Positions 60,979 through 64,000 of a DNA stretch of 64,000 nt are shown one piece after another. The translations under genes and the position numbers were made by a program. The notes beneath the pieces were generated by a model. The model had not been told where the DNA came from. It did not search any database and saw nothing but the letters and a program-made list of their open reading frames with translations. The stretch's first letter is position 1, and every line of letters begins with the position of its first letter. The stretch is from an uncultured Clostridia bacterium. Its GTDB lineage: Bacteria > Bacillota > Clostridia > Lachnospirales > Lachnospiraceae. Where the stretch lies: positions 9,435 through 73,434 of the forward strand of contig CALBNS010000019.1 of the NCBI GenBank assembly GCA_937896665.1, in the 5' to 3' direction.

Positions 60979-62316
60979 TTATCCTATTTTTACTCCACCA
61001 TGCTTGAATAATATCGTATAGCAGAAATATCGAACTGCATCCATAGCATGATCATGTTGTTTAATCGGTTTATCTTCTCCTCTTTCACAAGTCTTTGCAT
61101 CCCATATGTAAGAAGAAAATTCTTTTATGGTATTCATACAGCATGCTAAAAATAGTATATTGCACATATTCAACGACATCCCTGTGAATCGGATTCCGTC
61201 TAGTACATCATTTCGTGCTTTTTTTACCTTATATCCACTCTTTTTCAGTAATGTGATGAATGACGCAGCTGACGGGTCAACTATGACTGCAAGAGGCTTA
61301 ATTCCATTTAGAAATTTTTCTAAATCATACGCGTATTCATCATCTGTTTTTTGCATGCTTTCATCTCGTCCGGAATAGTAGTACTCACGTACGCAATACC
61401 ATTTTCCATCTATACCTTTGCTCCACAAAAGAAATACAGTTGCATTTTGTGTACCGTAGTCACAACTCACATAATATTTTCCAACTTCTGCAACTTTCAT
61501 TTTATCTACAACATGTTTTTCTTTTGAAAACATATCGTATATGATTCCTTCCGCTACACACCAAAGCCCAAGAATATATCTTTGAAAGAAAACACCTGTG
61601 TACATAGAACGATAACGTTCCTTTATCTTTTCTAATAGGCTCAAATTATCATCCATTGTAAAATGAAGATATAATATTTTCTTTAAGCCATCTTCCCGAT
61701 GTTCCTTTTGTGCCTCTTCTCGAATTTCTTCTACTTTTTTCTTTCCAAGATATCCAATAGATTTATCTATCCAATTAACCTTGAACCAATGATACGGGCC
61801 ATCCGGGTTACAGTTAAACCAATATTTTGAACCATCTACCGAACAACGTCCTGTCGCCTGGTTTACAAATGATTCCGGCATAAGGGCCACTTCATCAAAA
61901 AAGACCCCAGCCAAGGTAATACCTTGAATGAGATCCTGTGATCGTTCATCTTTTCCACCAAATATATAAAAATAGTTTTCTGTATCTCCTTTTGTCACAA
62001 TAACAAGATTGTCAGCTCTATGATCGCTCACCTTATAACCGCGACTTTTTAACATTAGTTTTAGCCAAAACAACACGTTTCTCCGGAAGGAACCGATTGT
62101 TTTTCCACACATTGCAAAGTTCATTCCATTAAAAGATGTCATTGCCCAAAATACGAACGAGAGAGACATACTAATTGTCTTACCAGAACGTATTGCTCCA
62201 TCCGCTATAATTCCATCATAGTCTTTTACTGGTGATGTATCACACCACCAATTTAAAATTTTTCTCTGCTTTGTTGAGAATGGTTTGAACTTGAACAATT
62301 GTTTAATCTTCTTCAT
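60979..62316 (-). CDS. Phage terminase large subunit
   Basis: The 445-residue packaging motor has an ATPase domain with Walker A IADGAIRSGKTISMS near residue 36 and Walker B GVFFDEVALMPE near residue 138, and a nuclease domain with IVDPSAASFITLLKKSGYK near residue 345. It belongs to the Terminase_3/SPP1 gp2-like group. The start at 62316 is 14 bases inside the small-subunit gene. Confidence 0.95.
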   Translation of the reverse strand: MKKIKQLFKFKPFSTKQRKILNWWCDTSPVKDYDGIIADGAIRSGKTISMSLSFVFWAMTSFNGMNFAMCGKTIGSFRRNVLFWLKLMLKSRGYKVSDHRADNLVIVTKGDTENYFYIFGGKDERSQDLIQGITLAGVFFDEVALMPESFVNQATGRCSVDGSKYWFNCNPDGPYHWFKVNWIDKSIGYLGKKKVEEIREEAQKEHREDGLKKILYLHFTMDDNLSLLEKIKERYRSMYTGVFFQRYILGLWCVAEGIIYDMFSKEKHVVDKMKVAEVGKYYVSCDYGTQNATVFLLWSKGIDGKWYCVREYYYSGRDESMQKTDDEYAYDLEKFLNGIKPLAVIVDPSAASFITLLKKSGYKVKKARNDVLDGIRFTGMSLNMCNILFLACCMNTIKEFSSYIWDAKTCERGEDKPIKQHDHAMDAVRYFCYTILFKHGGVKIG

Positions 62317-62788
62317 CTGACCAGTCCTCCGCAGCTGTTCCTTTAAGAGCTTCTAAGAAACCATCATCTGCAATCTCTTCTTCATCTTCCCTATCACTTT
62401 GAGCACTTCTCCTTACCTTATCTGCATTGGCTTTCAATTGCTCGGTTCTAGCTTTCTGTTCTTCCAGATCTGCATCCGTAGCTGTGCTCTGTCCTGCATA
62501 CCTGGCAATTGCCTCATATGCTTTCACGTTTCCAGAAAGTCCCTCTTTTATCATGGCCATATTTAAAGCAGATTCCAAAGTACACTCTACTCCAAGTGCA
62601 TTCAAAATCGGCTCCCATTCTTCACTGTTTATTTTAGCGGTAAGAAGCAGGTTTAAGGTATTTCTAAAATTCGCTTTCCTGCGTCTTGCCTCACCTGATT
62701 TTTTACCACCTCTTGACTGTATTTCCCGTAGTTCCCCCGTACTTCGATGATCAAATCCTTTGTTTTTTATGTTTTCATAACCTGCCAC
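62303..62788 (-). CDS. Phage terminase small subunit-like protein
   Basis: The 161-residue product starts with a basic tag (HRSTGELREIQSRGGKKSGE), is helical (FRNTLNLLLTAKINSEEWEP), and ends in an acidic tail (DEEEIADDGFLEALKGTAAE). It directly precedes and overlaps the large-terminase gene, so it is the DNA-recognising small subunit by position and pattern. Confidence 0.78.
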   Translation of the reverse strand: MAGYENIKNKGFDHRSTGELREIQSRGGKKSGEARRRKANFRNTLNLLLTAKINSEEWEPILNALGVECTLESALNMAMIKEGLSGNVKAYEAIARYAGQSTATDADLEEQKARTEQLKANADKVRRSAQSDREDEEEIADDGFLEALKGTAAEDWSDEED

Positions 62789-62821
62789 TTCACCACCTCT
62801 CAGTTCTGTTTTGATTGTTAA

Positions 62822-62895
62822 TGGACCCTCCGGGACTCGAACCCAGGACCGTCCGGTTATGAGCCGGATGCTCTGACCTGCTGAGCTAAGGGACC
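62822..62895 (-). tRNA. tRNA with anticodon CAT (Ile2- or Met-type), within prophage
   Basis: The 74-nt gene has acceptor GGTCCCT/AGGGTCC, D-arm AGCTCAGCAGGTCAGAGC, anticodon arm CCGGCTCATAACCGG and T-arm CTGGGTTCGAGTCCCGG; CCA is not encoded. The loop CTCATAA and the GGTCCC acceptor resemble Firmicute tRNA-Ile(CAT) more than elongator Met, so it may be an Ile2 tRNA read after lysidine modification. It lies between the terminase small subunit and DUF2335 genes. Confidence 0.9.
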
Positions 62896-62910
62896 GTGAT
62901 TTTTTGCATT

Positions 62911-62934
62911 AGAAAAGCACCCCGAAGGGTGCCT
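62911..62934 (-). terminator. Strong TTCG-loop terminator before the phage tRNA
   Basis: On the minus strand GCACCC and GGGTGC pair around TTCG and are followed by TTTTCT. It ends the DUF2335 transcript just before the tRNA gene; downstream genes would then need readthrough or their own promoter. Confidence 0.8.
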
Positions 62935-62962
62935 TACATCATATATTCTATTTGCTTTCTTT

Positions 62963-63439
62963 CTATCGTGAGTCCTTTTTACCGTTACCTCTTCTTGTGC
63001 TTGTAATAAAACTACTAGTAATTGAACCGATTCCTGTCACACCTAATAAGGCACCAGCAATCGCCCCTGCGTTTTGTGGAACTAAATAAACCATAACTAC
63101 TGCTGCAATTATACAACCAATCCCCAAAAGAAACGCAAATATCACTCCCAGCAATCCATCTCTCGATTCTGCTGCTACCATCTTGCTTTCCATATTCTGT
63201 CTGTGTTCTGATTGTTTTTCTGCCATTGTAATAATTCTATCAGCAGAACCTGGTACTATTCTTTCATAACCTTCGATGATACTTGGTGGTGGAATTGGTC
63301 CGCTGAACTCACTCTGAATCACTTCCGCAACCACCCTCTTCACTTCATTTTGGGTTTCCTTAGAAATTTCTTGATTCTCGAAATTATCTTCCCACCCTTT
63401 TGTAACTTCTTGTTTCTTTTCGGATTTCTTTTCCGACAT
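62963..63439 (-). CDS. DUF2335 family phage membrane protein
   Basis: The 158-residue product has SGPIPPPSIIEGYERIVPGS near residue 45 and EKQSEHRQNMESK near residue 73, typical DUF2335, followed by two membrane helices (LLGVIFAFLLGIGCIIAAVV and the next hydrophobic segment). Such proteins occur at the start of phage late operons and are of unknown role. Its start overlaps the next gene's 3' end by about 56 bases in another frame. Confidence 0.82.
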   Translation of the reverse strand: MSEKKSEKKQEVTKGWEDNFENQEISKETQNEVKRVVAEVIQSEFSGPIPPPSIIEGYERIVPGSADRIITMAEKQSEHRQNMESKMVAAESRDGLLGVIFAFLLGIGCIIAAVVMVYLVPQNAGAIAGALLGVTGIGSITSSFITSTRRGNGKKDSR

Positions 63440-63569
63440 ATTCCCAATCGCCCCTTAACGCTTCATAATCTTTTGTTCTACCATCCGAAATGTCTGGCCA
63501 CTTTTTCGTACCTTTTAAGTCCAATACTCTGATATATCCTCGAAAAAAAGCCTTACTTACTCTTCTCAT
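63384..63569 (-). CDS. Small phage protein, 61 residues
   Basis: The 61-residue basic product starts MRRVSKAFFRGYIRVLDLKG and contains DISDGRTKDYEALRGDWEYV. AGGGTGA six bases upstream supports ATG 63569. It is the first gene after the promoter at 63712-63740 and overlaps the start of the DUF2335 gene. It looks like the small proteins found at the head of phage late operons; the function is unknown. Confidence 0.7.
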   Translation of the reverse strand: MRRVSKAFFRGYIRVLDLKGTKKWPDISDGRTKDYEALRGDWEYVGKEIRKETRSYKRVGR

Positions 63570-63711
63570 AGTATTTCACCCTTTCAGTAAGTATTATTTT
63601 ATTTAGCAATACTTACATTCATTACACCACCTATCATCCTTAATAGAATACTACCTAGATAGTGCAATTTTTATCATTTCCTGCAGCAATATATATGTAT
63701 CCTCCGTTTTT

Positions 63712-63740
63712 ATTCTACACATTTTTTTATTCTATTTCAA
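63712..63740 (-). promoter_or_regulatory. Probable late promoter of the prophage
   Basis: On the minus strand TTGAAA (63740-63735) and TAGAAT (63717-63712) are separated by 17 bases. It is the only promoter-like element seen upstream of the whole structural cluster. The roughly 370-base interval 63570-63937 otherwise contains the repeats and hairpin listed, and no gene that I can support. Confidence 0.6.
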
Positions 63741-63742
63741 CA

Positions 63743-63804
63743 TTTTTATCGATTTTTAGGAACTTTTTATCACATTTTAGGAGTTTTTTATGTATTTTAC
63801 ATCT
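63743..63804. repeat. Phased direct repeats upstream of the late promoter
   Basis: Two 20-bp copies, 63743-63762 and 63764-63783 (plus-strand core TTTTTATC...TTTTAGGA), share 16 bases and have a 21-bp period. A weaker third copy starts at 63785 (TTTTTATGTATTTTA). They begin three bases upstream of the -35, as activator sites do. Confidence 0.6.
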
Positions 63805-63841
63805 TATCTCTTTTATATTATTGTATAACTTGTCATACAAT

Positions 63842-63878
63842 AAGAAGCGCCCTGCTGCATAACAATAAGGCGCTTCTT
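63842..63878. terminator. Hairpin upstream of the late promoter
   Basis: AAGAAGCGCC (63842-63851) and GGCGCTTCTT (63869-63878) form a perfect 10-bp stem with a 17-base loop. It could terminate the gene ending at 63938 or transcription entering from either side. Confidence 0.6.
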
Positions 63879-63937
63879 TTGGGGTTTTGTAAAATTCGTT
63901 GGAGGAACAATGTGATTTACACTCTGTTCAGTTTACA

Positions 63938-64000
63938 TTATAAGGTATTGATTCGCAAATTCTCATCTCCTATTTTTCGCAAATTAAATTCTCCGCCAAT
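63938..64000 (-). CDS. 3' end of a minus-strand gene running off the right edge
   Basis: A frame of 20 codons (ending FNLRKIGDENLRINTL) is open from position 64000 to TAA at 63940-63938, and a hairpin follows. It is too short to identify. In this phage layout it could be the last gene of the early or replication region. Confidence 0.4.
   Translation of the reverse strand: MGGEFNLRKIGDENLRINTL

Larger units (their letters stand above)
43495..64000. mobile_element. Siphovirus-type prophage, late (structural/lysis) half
   Basis: From the sleC junction rightwards the DNA carries lysis, tail, head and packaging genes in the usual order for a tailed phage read from right to left: terminase, portal, MuF head protein, scaffold, capsid, connectors, tail tube, tail chaperone, tape measure, Dit, Tal, fibre, holin-like, endolysin. 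All are on the minus strand. Integrase, repressor and replication genes are expected beyond 64000. The module is complete and no structural gene looks broken, so the element may be functional. Confidence 0.92.

Noticed and set aside
62822..62895. tRNA as the prophage attachment site
   Set aside because: Phage late genes lie on both sides of it, and the sleC junction at about 43494 gives a better explanation for integration.
63665..63705. Short leader ORF after the late promoter (TTG start, 12 codons)
   Set aside because: The start is weak and eleven bases from a GGAGG-like site, the length is trivial and no attenuator structure follows.

Overview
The window looks like chromosome of a spore-forming, low-to-mid GC Gram-positive of the Clostridia, most probably family Lachnospiraceae. 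I infer this from strong GGAGG ribosome-binding sites, TTGACA/TATAAT promoters, the order ylxM-ffh-rpsP-khpA-rimM-trmD-rplS-lepB-rbgA-lepB-rnhB-yraN, a SleC-type spore cortex-lytic gene and several protein families that I know mainly from this group (DUF5716/DUF5717, DUF5662, cysteine-rich HCB-like protein). Nearly everything except a few short stretches is on the minus strand. No species assignment is attempted.

Region 1 (1-5.2 kb) is a chorismate-pathway operon, aroB-aroC-aroA-aroF followed by a HAD hydrolase that runs off the left edge. It is preceded by what reads as a complete transcription attenuator: a consensus promoter, a 25-codon leader peptide packed with Phe and Tyr codons, an antiterminator arm that starts at the leader stop codon, and an intrinsic terminator 17 bases before aroB. 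Region 2 (5.3-8.3 kb) has tRNA-Thr(CGT), rubrerythrin, an MscS channel, pgeF and a yraN whose reading frame is broken at an A8 tract. Region 3 (8.3-15.3 kb) is the SRP/ribosome-maturation operon with two signal peptidases, one of which has Arg where the catalytic Lys is expected.

Region 4 (15.3-31.9 kb) is mixed housekeeping: an intracellular-type subtilase, several small uncharacterised proteins, an ABC-F protein (YkpA type), a thioesterase, a VanRS-like two-component system, trpS, a TraX-like protein, a GlgX-like protein lacking all three GH13 catalytic residues, a UvrD-family helicase and gltX. Region 5 (31.9-42.5 kb) has two copies of a split threonine/serine exporter flanking an aspartate-type aminotransferase, then an uncharacterised cassette (TPR-like protein, Hsp70/actin-like DUF5716, giant DUF5717), a nuclease lipoprotein and a small unknown protein.

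Region 6 (43.5-64 kb) is the late half of a siphovirus-type prophage: endolysin, holin, tail fibre, Tal, Dit, tape measure, frameshifted tail chaperone, tail tube, connectors, capsid, scaffold, a MuF head protein carrying a C-terminal papain-fold toxin domain with a likely immunity gene, portal, terminase, a tRNA, and a late promoter with phased repeats. Its left end lies inside sleC, cutting off the C-terminus of that germination enzyme. Integrase, repressor and the other attachment site lie beyond the right edge.

The most interesting points are the aromatic-amino-acid attenuator, the prophage in sleC, the MuF toxin-immunity pair, the DUF5716/5717 cassette and the catalytically dead GlgX-like protein.
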